A stretch of DNA of 64,000 nucleotides from Cytobacillus praedii (lineage in GTDB: Bacteria > Bacillota > Bacilli > Bacillales > Cytobacillaceae), in the NCBI RefSeq assembly GCF_001439605.1, contig NZ_LMBX01000003.1, forward strand, positions 131,805-195,804. Reading direction: 5' to 3'. Positions 44,438-55,596 of the stretch are shown here, one piece after another (the stretch's first letter is position 1; each line of letters begins with the position of its first letter). Both the position numbers and the translations under genes were made by a program. A model generated the notes under the pieces. That model searched no databases and was not told where the DNA came from. It was given only the letters and a program-made list of their open reading frames with translations.

Positions 44438-47400
44438 GTGTCATTTATTCACCTTCATGTATATAGTGCATATAGCTTGCTGACAAGTACGGCCACGGTT
44501 GAGCAGCTAGTAGCGGATGCGAAACGAAAAGGGTTCGGCTCACTTGCATTAACCGATCGAAACGTAATGTACGGGACCGTTGCTTTTTATAAAGAATGTT
44601 TAAAGCAATCGATCAAACCAATTTTGGGATTGACGGTTGATGTGATTAGTGAACAATCCGCAGAAATGTCATTTCCAATTGTTCTCCTAGCAAGAAATCA
44701 AGCTGGGTTTCAAAATCTATTAAAAATAACAAGTGTTGTGCAAACGAAATCTCCTGAAGGGATTCCAATGAAATGGCTGAAAGCATATTCTGCTGGTTTA
44801 ATAGCTATCAGTCCAGGAATGGAAGGAGAAGTTGAATATTATTTAGTTCAAGATGAATATGAAAAGGCGAAAAATGCAGCAGCCATGTATCTGCAAATTT
44901 TCGAGAAGAATCAATTTTATCTTTCGATTCAGAAACATAACATAGATTCTGAGCAGAAAATCCTTACGCATATTGTAACGATCGCTCATGAAATGAATAT
45001 ACAGCTAGCTGCTTCTAATCATGTTTGCTATTTATGTAAGGAAGACGCCTTTGCACAGGAATGCTTATTAGCTATCAAAAATGGTGTAAAGCTGCAGGAT
45101 GATGATTGGGAAAGGCTAAAGAGTGATGAATATTATTTGAAAGACTCTCAAGAAATGGTTGAGTTATTAGCTGAATACCCAGATGCACTGGAAAATACAA
45201 TCAAAATTGCAGAGCAATGTAACGTCATGCTTGAGCTTCACCAGCAAAAGCTGCCAAAGTATCCGGTTGAAAAGGATCAAACGGCAGATCAGCTTCTTGA
45301 AGAAGTGTGCTGGGAAGGGTTTAAGGAAAGATACCCTCTTGCCACAGAAGAGCATTATGAACGGTTAAAATATGAACTTAAGATTATTAAAAAGATGAGG
45401 TTTAGTGATTATTTCTTAATTGTCTGGGACTTCATGAGGTTTTCAAAGAAGAACGGAATTTTAACAGGACCTGGGCGGGGCTCTGCAGCTGGATCGATGG
45501 TTGCGTTTGTTTTGCATATTACAGACGTAGACCCTATAGAATATCAGCTTTTATTCGAAAGATTCCTGAATCCTGAACGGATCTCTATGCCTGATATAGA
45601 TATTGATTTTCCAGACCATCGTAGAGACGAAGTAATAAAATATGTTTCCGAGAAGTATGGGGAGCTTCACGTCGCACAGATCATTACGTTTGGTACACTG
45701 GCAGCTAAAGCTGCCCTTCGTGATGTGGGCAGAGCTTTCGGGCTAAATTCTAAGGAGCTTGATAGTTTATCAAGAAGAATCCCTTCTAAGACAGGTATCT
45801 CTTTAAAAGACGCCTATAAAGAGTCAAACTCGTTAAGAATGTTTATCGAAGAATCGAATCTAAATCAAAGGCTATTTGAAACAGCACTTAAGCTTGAAGG
45901 ATTGCCGCGGCATACTTCGACACATGCTGCTGGCGTTGTCATTAGTGAAAAACCGCTGGTAAGTATGATTCCAATTCAACGCGGCCATGAAAATGTATAT
46001 TTGACACAATATTCAATGGAACATCTTGAAGATGTTGGCTTGTTAAAAATGGATTTTCTTGGTCTGCGTAATTTAACATTAATTGAAAATATCTTAATGT
46101 CTATTAAAAAAAAGACAGGCAAGAAGCTCGACTTGAATTCCATTCCGCTTCATGATAAGGCTACCTTTGATTTATTAAGCTGTGCGGAAACAACAGGTAT
46201 TTTTCAGCTCGAATCAGAAGGGATGAGGAAGGTATTAAAAAACCTACGTCCCAACAGTTTTGAAGATATTGTAGCTGTAAATGCTTTATATCGGCCAGGA
46301 CCGATGGAGAACATTCCTCTTTTCATTGAGAGAAAGCATGGGAAGAAAAAAGTTGAATATCCTCATCCAGATCTTATTCCTATTCTTGAAAATACGTATG
46401 GTGTCATTGTCTATCAGGAGCAAATCATGCAGATAGCTGCTAGAATGGCAGGCTTTACTCTTGGAGAGGCTGATTTGCTGCGGCGTGCAGTTAGTAAGAA
46501 ACAAAAGGAAGTACTTGATCGGGAACGGGGACATTTCGTTGATGGTGCTTTGAAAAAGGGATACAACGAGAAAATAGCAAATGAAATATATGATTTAATT
46601 GTCCGTTTTGCAAACTATGGCTTCAACCGAAGCCATGCTGTTGCGTATAGCTTAATTTCCTATCAGTTAGCTTACTTGAAAGCGCATTATCCGCTCTATT
46701 TTATGGCTGCTCTTCTAACATCAGCAATCGGAAATGAGGGGAAAGTCTCTCAGTATATTAGAGAACTGAAACAAATGAATCTTAAGGTTTTGTCTCCTTC
46801 TGTAAATAGCAGCGGTTATTCCTTTTTAGTAGAAAAAGACGCCATTAGATATAGCCTGGCTGCGATCAAAGGGATTGGAGCAGCGGTCCTGAAAGAGATT
46901 TTTCATTCAAGGAAAAATAAAAGATTTCATGATCTGTTTGACTTTTGCATTCGAGTTTCATCCAAAGCTGCTAATCGAAATATTATAGAAGCACTAATCC
47001 ATTCAGGAAGCTTTGATGAATTTGGGGAAGATCGCGCTGTGCTGCTTGCAACGGTAGATGCTGCAATCGATCATGCCCAATTGATGAAAACAGATGATGA
47101 GCATTTTGATTTTCTTTCTGAAGCTGACTTTTTTCCAAAGCCAAAATATACGAAGGTTGACCCAATCCCAGCGAAGGAAAAACTTGCTTTCGAAAAAGAG
47201 GTTCTAGGATTTTTTCTATCCAATCATCCTGTTTCTATTTATACGGAGGAATTGTCCGTTTTAAGTGCGGTCCCTCTATTTGAATTGCAGCCTTCCAATA
47301 AAAGAGGAAAGGCAGTTGTCTATTTAACAGAGGTGAAGAAAATTCGTACGAAAAAAGGGGTACCGATGGCGTTTTTATCAATTAGTGATGAAACGGATGA

Positions 47401-47800
47401 GATGGAAGCCGTGGTATTTCCAGACATGTTTAAACGCTTCTCCCATTTAATAAAGCAGGGAAATCTCCTTTTTATCGAAGGGAAGATCGAAGCAAGAGAT
47501 GGGAAACGTCAATTTATTATTCAATCGATGGATGAAGTCCAAGCAGCAATTGAAAAGGAAGAAAATAAAGCGCCGACTTTGTATTTGAAAATAACCAAAG
47601 AGCATGAAAATGCAGAATTACTTTATGGATTAAAAAGTTTATTTAGACAAAATGATGGAAAAAGTCAAGTTGTGATATTTTATGAAAGCTCGAATAAAAC
47701 CCTTCGATTAGGTGAAGAGGATCTAGTTAATCCGTCTGCAAGTTTTATTGAAAAGCTAAAGGAAATACTAGGAGAAAATAATGTCATCCTCAAACGCTAG
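44438..47800 (+). CDS. dnaE: DNA polymerase III subunit alpha, DnaE
   Basis: Low-GC Gram-positive DnaE (extends RNA primers before handing over to PolC), 1120 aa. It has an N-terminal PHP domain (FIHLHVYSAYSLL, LTDRNVMYG), the polymerase catalytic carboxylates in PDIDIDFPDHRR near residue 387, finger motifs GPGRGSAAGS and GLPRHTSTHAAG, a helix-hairpin-helix region, and a C-terminal OB fold (~residues 960-1060). The GTG at 44438 gives the family start MSFIHLHV, with AAGGGTG upstream. A slightly longer GTG start at 44429 overlaps that site. Divergent from ytrH. Confidence 0.97.
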   Translation: MSFIHLHVYSAYSLLTSTATVEQLVADAKRKGFGSLALTDRNVMYGTVAFYKECLKQSIKPILGLTVDVISEQSAEMSFPIVLLARNQAGFQNLLKITSVVQTKSPEGIPMKWLKAYSAGLIAISPGMEGEVEYYLVQDEYEKAKNAAAMYLQIFEKNQFYLSIQKHNIDSEQKILTHIVTIAHEMNIQLAASNHVCYLCKEDAFAQECLLAIKNGVKLQDDDWERLKSDEYYLKDSQEMVELLAEYPDALENTIKIAEQCNVMLELHQQKLPKYPVEKDQTADQLLEEVCWEGFKERYPLATEEHYERLKYELKIIKKMRFSDYFLIVWDFMRFSKKNGILTGPGRGSAAGSMVAFVLHITDVDPIEYQLLFERFLNPERISMPDIDIDFPDHRRDEVIKYVSEKYGELHVAQIITFGTLAAKAALRDVGRAFGLNSKELDSLSRRIPSKTGISLKDAYKESNSLRMFIEESNLNQRLFETALKLEGLPRHTSTHAAGVVISEKPLVSMIPIQRGHENVYLTQYSMEHLEDVGLLKMDFLGLRNLTLIENILMSIKKKTGKKLDLNSIPLHDKATFDLLSCAETTGIFQLESEGMRKVLKNLRPNSFEDIVAVNALYRPGPMENIPLFIERKHGKKKVEYPHPDLIPILENTYGVIVYQEQIMQIAARMAGFTLGEADLLRRAVSKKQKEVLDRERGHFVDGALKKGYNEKIANEIYDLIVRFANYGFNRSHAVAYSLISYQLAYLKAHYPLYFMAALLTSAIGNEGKVSQYIRELKQMNLKVLSPSVNSSGYSFLVEKDAIRYSLAAIKGIGAAVLKEIFHSRKNKRFHDLFDFCIRVSSKAANRNIIEALIHSGSFDEFGEDRAVLLATVDAAIDHAQLMKTDDEHFDFLSEADFFPKPKYTKVDPIPAKEKLAFEKEVLGFFLSNHPVSIYTEELSVLSAVPLFELQPSNKRGKAVVYLTEVKKIRTKKGVPMAFLSISDETDEMEAVVFPDMFKRFSHLIKQGNLLFIEGKIEARDGKRQFIIQSMDEVQAAIEKEENKAPTLYLKITKEHENAELLYGLKSLFRQNDGKSQVVIFYESSNKTLRLGEEDLVNPSASFIEKLKEILGENNVILKR

Positions 47801-47803
47801 TAC

Positions 47804-47831
47804 TTTACAACATCAACATTTATGGTATATT
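47804..47831 (+). promoter_or_regulatory. Promoter of the malic enzyme–gntR unit
   Basis: TTTACA (47804-47809), 16 nt, TATATT (47826-47831) lies just after the dnaE stop. The predicted start of transcription is about 47838, immediately before the TGGTCTGACCA operator. Confidence 0.55.
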
Positions 47832-47845
47832 TGTTAAGAAACGAC

Positions 47846-47856
47846 TGGTCTGACCA
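47846..47856. promoter_or_regulatory. FadR-type operator TGGTCTGACCA (malic enzyme)
   Basis: A perfect 11-bp palindrome with central T, within ACTGGTCTGACCACT. It matches the core of GntR/FadR-subfamily operators (TGGTNNNACCA; E. coli FadR sites contain TGGTCNGACCA). It lies about 8 nt downstream of the predicted start of transcription, and an identical site precedes accD. Confidence 0.75.
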
Positions 47857-47960
47857 CTGTGACAGAAATGAAAAATAAGCAGGGCAGAATTGAAAGAGAA
47901 AGCTGAATTTTATAGTTTAGTGCATTTATCCATGCTGTTAATATAAGGAGTGAAAATTAG

Positions 47961-49199
47961 ATGACTTTGCGTGAAGAAGCACTTCATATGCATAGAATGA
48001 ACAAGGGGAAGCTAGAATCGAAGTCTAAGGTAGAAGTGAAAAATGCTGCAGATTTAAGCTTAGCTTATTCCCCAGGTGTTGCCGAGCCTTGTAAGGAGAT
48101 CTATGATAAGCCGGAAACGGTATACGAGTATACAATGAAGGGGAATATGGTTGCTGTTGTTTCAGACGGCACTGCGGTGCTGGGTTTAGGTAACATCGGC
48201 CCTGAAGCAGCACTTCCAGTAATGGAAGGAAAGGCGGTTCTTTTTAAAAGCTTTGCTGGAGTCGATGCATTTCCAATCTGCTTGAATACAACAGATGTTG
48301 ATAAAATCGTCGAAACGGTTAAATTGCTTGAACCAACTTTTGGTGGAGTCAATCTTGAAGATATTGCAGCACCAAGATGTTTTGAAATCGAAGAACGCCT
48401 AAAAAAGGAAGCAAATATTCCAGTTTTTCATGATGATCAGCACGGAACGGCAATTGTAACAGTTGCTGGTCTAGTAAATGCATTAAAGATAGTCGGAAAG
48501 AAAATGAATGAAATTCGTGTAGTTGCTAATGGTGCAGGAGCTGCAGGAATCGCAATTATTAAGCTTCTATACACATATGGGGTACGTGATATTATCATGT
48601 GTGATCGAAAAGGGGCTATTTACGAAGGTCGTCCTGAAGGAATGAACGACATTAAAAATGAAGTAGCAAAATACACAAACCGGGATAATACAAAAGGAAG
48701 TCTTGCAGATGCCATTAAAGGTGCAGATGTATTTATCGGTGTTTCAGCTGCAGGCTCATTGACTGCGGAAATGGTACAAACAATGAATCAAGATCCGATT
48801 ATTTTCGCAATGGCTAATCCAACACCTGAAATCATGCCAGAAGAAGCGAAATCGGCTGGAGCCTCTGTCATCGGTACAGGGAGATCTGATTTTCCTAACC
48901 AAGTGAATAATGTCCTTGCATTCCCAGGAATTTTCCGTGGTGCTTTAGATGTTAGAGCGACACATATTAATGAAAAGATGAAAATTGCTGCTGTCGAGGC
49001 AATTGCAAGCTTAGTAAGTGATGAGGAATTACATGCTGATTATGTTATTCCTGCTCCATTTGATCCAAGAGTGGCGCCCGAAGTTGCAGCAGCAGTAGCA
49101 AAAGCAGCGATGGAAACAGGCGTTGCACGTATTAAAGTGGATCCAGATGAAATTAAAGAAAAAACAAGAAAACTATCTGTTATTGGGAAAAGTGAGTGA
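47961..49199 (+). CDS. ytsJ: NAD(P)-dependent malic enzyme (YtsJ-like)
   Basis: Oxidatively decarboxylates malate to pyruvate, producing NAD(P)H. The 412-aa product has the catalytic segment [15 protein letters not shown], divalent-metal motif [12 protein letters not shown] and the Rossmann [10 protein letters not shown]. The B. subtilis enzyme at this position (YtsJ) is the NADP-dependent form; cofactor choice is inferred by synteny only. The GntR-type regulator starts 9 nt after its stop, so the two form an operon. AAGGAGTGA ribosome binding site. Confidence 0.94.
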   Translation: MTLREEALHMHRMNKGKLESKSKVEVKNAADLSLAYSPGVAEPCKEIYDKPETVYEYTMKGNMVAVVSDGTAVLGLGNIGPEAALPVMEGKAVLFKSFAGVDAFPICLNTTDVDKIVETVKLLEPTFGGVNLEDIAAPRCFEIEERLKKEANIPVFHDDQHGTAIVTVAGLVNALKIVGKKMNEIRVVANGAGAAGIAIIKLLYTYGVRDIIMCDRKGAIYEGRPEGMNDIKNEVAKYTNRDNTKGSLADAIKGADVFIGVSAAGSLTAEMVQTMNQDPIIFAMANPTPEIMPEEAKSAGASVIGTGRSDFPNQVNNVLAFPGIFRGALDVRATHINEKMKIAAVEAIASLVSDEELHADYVIPAPFDPRVAPEVAAAVAKAAMETGVARIKVDPDEIKEKTRKLSVIGKSE

Positions 49200-49208
49200 T
49201 CCATTAAC

Positions 49209-49832
49209 GTGAGTCAGTCTCGAAAAGACACAAAGATTTATGTTGAAATTGTAAATGAGCTCAGGCTTATGATTGAAAGAAAGAACTTAAAGCCTGGTGA
49301 TAAATTACCTTCTGAACGTGAACTGTCTGAGCGCCTAAATGTTGGGCGCTCATCCGTTCGTGAAGCACTTAGGGCTCTTGAACTTCTTGGTCTCATTGAG
49401 ACGAGAAGAGGGGAAGGAACATATATCCGTGATTATGGAGGACATAAGCTCGTTCAGTTATTAAGTACCTTTATTCTTCAGGATGAGAATGCGAAAAGAG
49501 ATATTATTGAAACTAAATATTTAATTGAGTTAGACTGCTTATGGCTGAATCTTCAAAAGTGTTCAGATGGTCAGCTTCAAGATTTTAAAAGCTGGGCGGA
49601 GGAAGCTCAATACACAGATGATGAATTTTTTTTAAAGGTCGTTCGCTTAACCGAAAATCACTTATTCCTTAGAATGTGGATTATTTTAAAAGATTATTAT
49701 AATTCCTTGCATCTGGATCAAATGGTTACTTCAAAAGAGGATTATGTGCAATTAGCCGACATGCTAATAACTAGGGATGAATCGAAGGTTAGAAACGCAT
49801 ATAAATTATTAAGAAAATTGTCGAAGAATTAA
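49209..49832 (+). CDS. GntR-family (FadR-type) transcriptional regulator
   Basis: The 207-aa product has an N-terminal GntR winged helix (~residues 10-75: GDKLPSERELSERLNVGRSSVREALRALELLGLIETRRGEGTY in segments) and an all-helical C-terminal region (~85-205), shorter than a standard FCD domain. Its histidines and acids are sparse, so effector and metal binding are unclear. GTG start 9 nt after ytsJ, with a poor ribosome binding site, so it may depend on ytsJ translation. Two identical FadR-type palindromes flank it, before ytsJ and before accD; control of its own operon and of accDA is inferred. Confidence 0.88.
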   Translation: MSQSRKDTKIYVEIVNELRLMIERKNLKPGDKLPSERELSERLNVGRSSVREALRALELLGLIETRRGEGTYIRDYGGHKLVQLLSTFILQDENAKRDIIETKYLIELDCLWLNLQKCSDGQLQDFKSWAEEAQYTDDEFFLKVVRLTENHLFLRMWIILKDYYNSLHLDQMVTSKEDYVQLADMLITRDESKVRNAYKLLRKLSKN

Positions 49833-49901
49833 CGACAATTTTTTGCACATTTTGTAACGATTTTATTTTATATTGAATAGGATAGACGAGCCACTCTTGA
49901 T

Positions 49902-49929
49902 TTGAGCCATGTAATTTCAGGGGTATTAT
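49902..49929 (+). promoter_or_regulatory. Promoter of accDA
   Basis: TTGAGC (49902-49907), 16 nt, TATTAT (49924-49929). The predicted start of transcription is near 49936, just before the palindromic operator at 49941-49953. Confidence 0.55.
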
Positions 49930-49940
49930 TTTTTAAAAAG

Positions 49941-49953
49941 GTGGTCTGACCAC
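49941..49953. promoter_or_regulatory. FadR-type operator before accD
   Basis: GTGGTCTGACCAC is a perfect 13-bp palindrome containing the same TGGTCTGACCA core found before the malic enzyme gene. It sits about 6 nt after the predicted transcription start and 38 nt before the accD start codon. Confidence 0.75.
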
Positions 49954-49990
49954 TTTAAAATATGAACGAACGTTACAGGGAGGTTTCACT

Positions 49991-50857
49991 TTGCTAAAAG
50001 TTTTTACAAAATCCAAAAAGAAGAAATATGCCACAATCCCTTCGGAAATGGCAAAGCATGATGTTCCCGAAGGAATTATGACAAAATGTCCTAATTGTAA
50101 AAAAATCATGTATACAAAAGAACTTGTCAAAAATTTAAAGGTATGTTTTCATTGCCAATACCATCATTCAATGAACTCAAAAGAGCGTTTAGCTAGCTTC
50201 CTTGATGAAAATAGTTTTGAAGAATTGAATGCTGGTATGATCTCAGAAAATCCACTCAACTTTCCGGGTTATCTTGAAAAGCTTGAAAAGGACAGAAAGA
50301 AAACGGAAATTAATGAGGCTGTTGTAACAGGACAAGGCACAGTTGATGGTCATCCGATCGTTGTTGCAGTAATGGATTCAACATTCCGAATGGGAAGCAT
50401 GGGCTCTGTTGTAGGAGAAAAAATCACACTGGCCATTGAAAAGGCAGATGAGTTATCTGTTCCTTTTATCATTTTTACTGCCTCTGGCGGAGCGAGAATG
50501 CAAGAAGGAGTCCTTAGTCTTATGCAAATGGCTAAGACAAGTGTAGCGTTAAAAAGATTTAGTGATAATGGTGGATTGATAATCTCCATTATGACTCATC
50601 CAACTACTGGAGGCGTATCTGCAAGCTTCGCTTCTCTTGGTGACTATAATTTAGCTGAGCCGGGCGCTTTAATTGGCTTTGCAGGCAGAAGAATTATCGA
50701 GCAAACGATTCGAGAAGAATTACCTGAGGATTTCCAGACTTCTGAGTTTCTGATGAAGCATGGACAATTAGATGCAGTGATTTCAAGAATTGAGTTGAAA
50801 GAAAAGATTGCTACTATATTATCTATACATCAACAAGGCGGTGACATCGGATGGTAG
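49991..50857 (+). CDS. accD: Acetyl-CoA carboxylase carboxyltransferase subunit beta
   Basis: With AccA it transfers the carboxyl group from carboxybiotin to acetyl-CoA, giving malonyl-CoA. The 288-aa product has an N-terminal zinc ribbon of four cysteines (C33, C36, C52, C55) and the crotonase-fold core with [10 protein letters not shown] and [17 protein letters not shown] start with AGGGAGG 7 nt upstream. It overlaps accA by 7 nt, so the subunits are translationally coupled. A FadR-type operator lies upstream. Confidence 0.96.
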   Translation: MLKVFTKSKKKKYATIPSEMAKHDVPEGIMTKCPNCKKIMYTKELVKNLKVCFHCQYHHSMNSKERLASFLDENSFEELNAGMISENPLNFPGYLEKLEKDRKKTEINEAVVTGQGTVDGHPIVVAVMDSTFRMGSMGSVVGEKITLAIEKADELSVPFIIFTASGGARMQEGVLSLMQMAKTSVALKRFSDNGGLIISIMTHPTTGGVSASFASLGDYNLAEPGALIGFAGRRIIEQTIREELPEDFQTSEFLMKHGQLDAVISRIELKEKIATILSIHQQGGDIGW

Positions 50858-51828
50858 GGGAGCTTGAATTTGAAAAACCAGTGATTGAACTAAGAAAAAA
50901 AATAGCCGAGCTAAAGGATTTTACGATGAATGCAGATGTCGATCTATCATCTGAAATAGAGAAGCTGGAAGCTCGATTAGAAAAATTAGAATCAGATATT
51001 TATGACCATATGAAGCCATGGGATCGGGTACAAATTGCTCGTCATCCTGGACGCCCAACTACATTAGAATATATTTCCCTGCTTTTTACTGATTTCTTTG
51101 AATGTCATGGGGACCGAACATATGGCGATGATGAGGCGATCGTTGGAGGAATTGCAAAATATAGAGGATTGCCTGTCACTGTAATTGGTCATCAAAGAGG
51201 AAAAGATACGAAAGAAAATATCCGTAGAAACTTTGGTATGCCGCATCCTGAAGGGTACCGTAAAGCACTTAGATTAATGAAACAGGCAGATAAATTTAGA
51301 AGGCCGATCATTTGCTTTATCGATACGAAGGGGGCTTACCCTGGAAAAGCAGCAGAGGAGCGCGGACAAAGTGAAGCAATTGCGCGCAATCTATTTGAAA
51401 TGGCCAGTTTAAAAGTACCTGTTATCTGTATTGTAATTGGAGAAGGAGGAAGCGGCGGAGCATTAGCTTTAGGTGTTGGAAATCACATTCATATGCTGGA
51501 AAACTCCACATACTCAGTCATTTCTCCTGAGGGTGCTGCCGCGATTTTATGGAAGGATGCTGGACAAGCAAAGAAGGCTGCTGAAAGTATGAAAATTACT
51601 GCACCTGACTTGAAGGAATTAGGAATAGTTGATGAAATTATTCCAGAAGTAAAAGGTGGAGCACATAAAGATGTAAAGGCACAGGCAGAAGAAATGGATG
51701 CCATTTTGCATAAATCACTTAAGGAGCTTCGAGGCTTGAGTGAGGAACAGTTAGTATCACATCGATATGATAAATACAAATCAATTGGTGAACACTCCAT
51801 GATAAAAGAGTTTATCGGTGTAAATTAA
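50851..51828 (+). CDS. accA: Acetyl-CoA carboxylase carboxyltransferase subunit alpha
   Basis: Partner of AccD in the carboxyltransferase tetramer, at the entry to fatty acid synthesis. The 325-aa product has an N-terminal coiled region ([25 protein letters not shown]) followed by the crotonase fold with [23 protein letters not shown] and [14 protein letters not shown]. The ATG start lies inside the end of accD. A terminator directly follows. Confidence 0.97.
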   Translation: MVGELEFEKPVIELRKKIAELKDFTMNADVDLSSEIEKLEARLEKLESDIYDHMKPWDRVQIARHPGRPTTLEYISLLFTDFFECHGDRTYGDDEAIVGGIAKYRGLPVTVIGHQRGKDTKENIRRNFGMPHPEGYRKALRLMKQADKFRRPIICFIDTKGAYPGKAAEERGQSEAIARNLFEMASLKVPVICIVIGEGGSGGALALGVGNHIHMLENSTYSVISPEGAAAILWKDAGQAKKAAESMKITAPDLKELGIVDEIIPEVKGGAHKDVKAQAEEMDAILHKSLKELRGLSEEQLVSHRYDKYKSIGEHSMIKEFIGVN

Positions 51829-51857
51829 AAGCGTGCTAGAAGCATGCTTTTCTTTTG
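51829..51857 (+). terminator. Terminator of accDA
   Basis: AAGCGTGCT and AGCATGCTT pair (one G·U) around a short loop, followed by TTCTTTT. Confidence 0.8.
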
Positions 51858-53098
<1,241 letters not shown>

Positions 53099-53176
53099 TT
53101 TAATTAATAAAGTTAAAAAACTATTTTGTCTTAAGATAACAGATGTTTTTTCGCTTTTCATTGAGGAGGAGTAAGG

Positions 53177-54937
53177 ATGCGTAAAACAAAGATTGTTTGT
53201 ACGATTGGACCAGCAAGTGAGAGTGTAGAAAAATTAGTTCAACTTATTGAAGCCGGAATGAATGTTGCCCGTTTGAATTTTTCACACGGCAATTTTGAAG
53301 AACACGGCATGCGAATTCAAAATATTCGGGAAGCAGCAAGAAGAACAGGAAAAACAATTGCGATTCTTTTGGATACAAAAGGACCAGAAATTCGCACGCA
53401 TAATATGAAGAATGATGCAATTGAATTAGTTGCTGGAAACGAGATCATTGTATCTATGAATGAAGTAGAAGGTACAACAGAGAAATTTTCTGTTACATAT
53501 CCTGGTTTAATTGACGATATTCATACGGGTTCAAAAATTTTACTGGATGATGGTTTAATCGGTCTTGAAGTGATGAAGGTTGACCAGGAAGCGAAAGAAA
53601 TCTATACGAAAATATTAAATACCGGTACTTTAAAAAATAAAAAGGGTGTTAACGTACCAGGTGTTTCTGTCAATTTGCCTGGAATCACTGAGAAAGATGC
53701 GAAAGACATTCTTTTTGGAATTGAACAAGAAATTGATTTTATTGCAGCTTCTTTTGTCCGAAGAGCTTCAGATGTTTTAGAAATTAGGCAGTTATTAGAA
53801 GAAAATAATGCTGCACATATTAATATCATACCCAAAATTGAAAATCAGGAAGGCGTCGATAAAATCGAAGAAATTCTTGAAATTTCAGATGGTTTGATGG
53901 TTGCTAGGGGCGATTTGGGAGTTGAAATTCCTGCGGAAGAAGTACCATTAGTTCAAAAGGAATTAATCAAAAAATGTAATGCTCAAGGAAAACCTGTCAT
54001 TACTGCCACTCAAATGCTCGATTCCATGCAGCGAAATCCTCGTCCGACACGTGCGGAAGCAAGTGATGTTGCAAATGCTATATTTGATGGAACAGATGCG
54101 ATTATGCTTTCTGGTGAGACAGCTGCTGGAACATACCCAGTTGAGGCTGTTCAAACGATGCATAATATTGCTTCACGGGCTGAAACGGCATTGGCTCATA
54201 AAGAAATTTTATCTAATCGTAGTAAAGATAACGAACATAATATAACAGATGCTATTGGCCAATCGGTAGCACATACGGCATTAAATTTAGATGTAGATGC
54301 GATTATTACTCCGACTGAAAGTGGTCATACAGCAAGAATGATCTCTAAATATCGACCAAAGGCGCCAATTGTTGCTGTTACATCTAATGATTTTGTATCA
54401 CGTCGCCTTGCATTAGCTTGGGGCGTTTACCCATGTATCGGTAAAAAGGCTGTGACTACAGATGATATGCTTGATACAGCTGTGGAAGAAAGCTTAAATA
54501 GCGGAATTGTTTCTTCAGGTGATTTAGTTGTTATAACAGCAGGTGTACCGGTTGGTGAAGCAGGAACGACGAATCTTATGAAAATTCATGTAGTAGGCGA
54601 TATACTTGCTAAAGCACAAGGAATTGGTCGTAAATCTGCGTTTGGCAGGGTCGTTATCGCTCGAAATGCTGCAGAAGCTTTGGAAAAAGTAACGGAAGGA
54701 TCCATATTAGTTACAATTGGATCGGATCGTGATATGGTGCCTGCGATTGAAAAATGCAGTGCATTAATCACTGAAGAAGGCGGGCTTACAAGCCATGCTG
54801 CCGTCGTTGGTCTAAGTGTAGGGATTCCAGTAATTGTTGGTGTTGAAAATGCCACAGCCCTGCTGAAGGACGGACAGGAAATTACTGTTGACTCTAATCG
54901 TGGTGTTATTTACAATGGCCATGCAAGTGTTCTATAA
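53177..54937 (+). CDS. pyk: Pyruvate kinase
   Basis: Converts phosphoenolpyruvate and ADP to pyruvate and ATP. The 586-aa product has NFSHG near residue 37, catalytic [17 protein letters not shown] and the [12 protein letters not shown] segment. It carries the extra C-terminal PEP-utiliser-like domain (from ~475, [14 protein letters not shown]) typical of Bacillaceae enzymes. GAGGAGGAG ribosome binding site. Second gene of the pfkA–pyk unit. Confidence 0.97.
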   Translation: MRKTKIVCTIGPASESVEKLVQLIEAGMNVARLNFSHGNFEEHGMRIQNIREAARRTGKTIAILLDTKGPEIRTHNMKNDAIELVAGNEIIVSMNEVEGTTEKFSVTYPGLIDDIHTGSKILLDDGLIGLEVMKVDQEAKEIYTKILNTGTLKNKKGVNVPGVSVNLPGITEKDAKDILFGIEQEIDFIAASFVRRASDVLEIRQLLEENNAAHINIIPKIENQEGVDKIEEILEISDGLMVARGDLGVEIPAEEVPLVQKELIKKCNAQGKPVITATQMLDSMQRNPRPTRAEASDVANAIFDGTDAIMLSGETAAGTYPVEAVQTMHNIASRAETALAHKEILSNRSKDNEHNITDAIGQSVAHTALNLDVDAIITPTESGHTARMISKYRPKAPIVAVTSNDFVSRRLALAWGVYPCIGKKAVTTDDMLDTAVEESLNSGIVSSGDLVVITAGVPVGEAGTTNLMKIHVVGDILAKAQGIGRKSAFGRVVIARNAAEALEKVTEGSILVTIGSDRDMVPAIEKCSALITEEGGLTSHAAVVGLSVGIPVIVGVENATALLKDGQEITVDSNRGVIYNGHASVL

Positions 54938-55016
54938 GTGACAAGAGCTGATATTATATACACAATTGAATTTCTGCTATAATAGGGAGTAATCCCATTA
55001 TAAAAGAGGTGGCATC

Positions 55017-55340
55017 ATGCGCTACTTACTCTTACTACTTATCATTGTACCTGCAGCAGAAATCAGTGTTTTGCTGCTATCAGGCAATTTGATTGGTTTT
55101 TGGCCAACGTTAGGGGTCATTCTTTTTACAGGAGTTCTAGGTGCCTATCTTGCAAAAAAGCAAGGGCTAGAGACGATAAAAAAAGTGCAGGACCAGCTTC
55201 GGTATGGGCAAATGCCAGGTGAAGCAATTTTAGAAGGCATTTGTATTTTAGCAGGCGGCATTCTCTTGCTTACCCCAGGATTTATTACCGATATTACTGG
55301 CTTATTGCTGCTGGCTCCACCAACCCAATCCTTTTTTTAA
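55017..55340 (+). CDS. fxsA: FxsA-family membrane protein, C-terminus interrupted
   Basis: The 107-aa frame has the FxsA pattern: an N-terminal helix with VPAAEISVLL, a GAYLAKKQGLETIKKVQ loop, and LLLTPGFITDITGLLLLAPPTQ. Members usually continue into a basic tail. Here a TAA at 55338-55340 stops the frame just after APPTQSFF. The same frame then stays open for 20 more codons rich in Lys/Arg (KLILKGFRRW…TIIR) to a second stop at 55401-55403, so an ancestral tail seems cut off by one nonsense change. The stop follows a run of seven T, so a sequencing or replication slip is possible. The protein may still function. Confidence 0.82.
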   Translation: MRYLLLLLIIVPAAEISVLLLSGNLIGFWPTLGVILFTGVLGAYLAKKQGLETIKKVQDQLRYGQMPGEAILEGICILAGGILLLTPGFITDITGLLLLAPPTQSFF

Positions 55341-55410
55341 AAGCTGATTTTAAAAGGTTTTAGAAGGTGGATGGATAGAAATACGGTTACGATCATTCGA
55401 TAATGTAATA

Positions 55411-55444
55411 AAAAAAGGTCACTCCTGCAGGAGTGACCTTTTTT
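55411..55444. terminator. Bidirectional terminator after fxsA
   Basis: AAAAAAGGTCACTCC and GGAGTGACCTTTTTT form a nearly perfect palindrome with TGCA at the centre, with A and T tracts for both strands. Confidence 0.93.
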
Positions 55445-55449
55445 ATGGT

Positions 55450-55580
55450 TTGGCGAATATAGTTGGTGCGACTGCAAATATATTTCATTTTTGTCCAATA
55501 TCATGCAATCGGCGGCGAATATATAATTTTTTTGTCCAAAATAACTGAAGCAACGGCGAATATTGCATTGGTTTGAGTTA
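55450..55580. repeat. Short degenerate repeat cluster
   Basis: In the convergent gap between fxsA and ytvI, GGCGAATAT occurs at 55452, 55514 and 55555, and TTTTTGTCCAA occurs near 55489 and 55530. The two better units are 41 nt apart. No gene is present. Confidence 0.6.
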
Positions 55581-55596
55581 TTTCATATTTTTCTAT

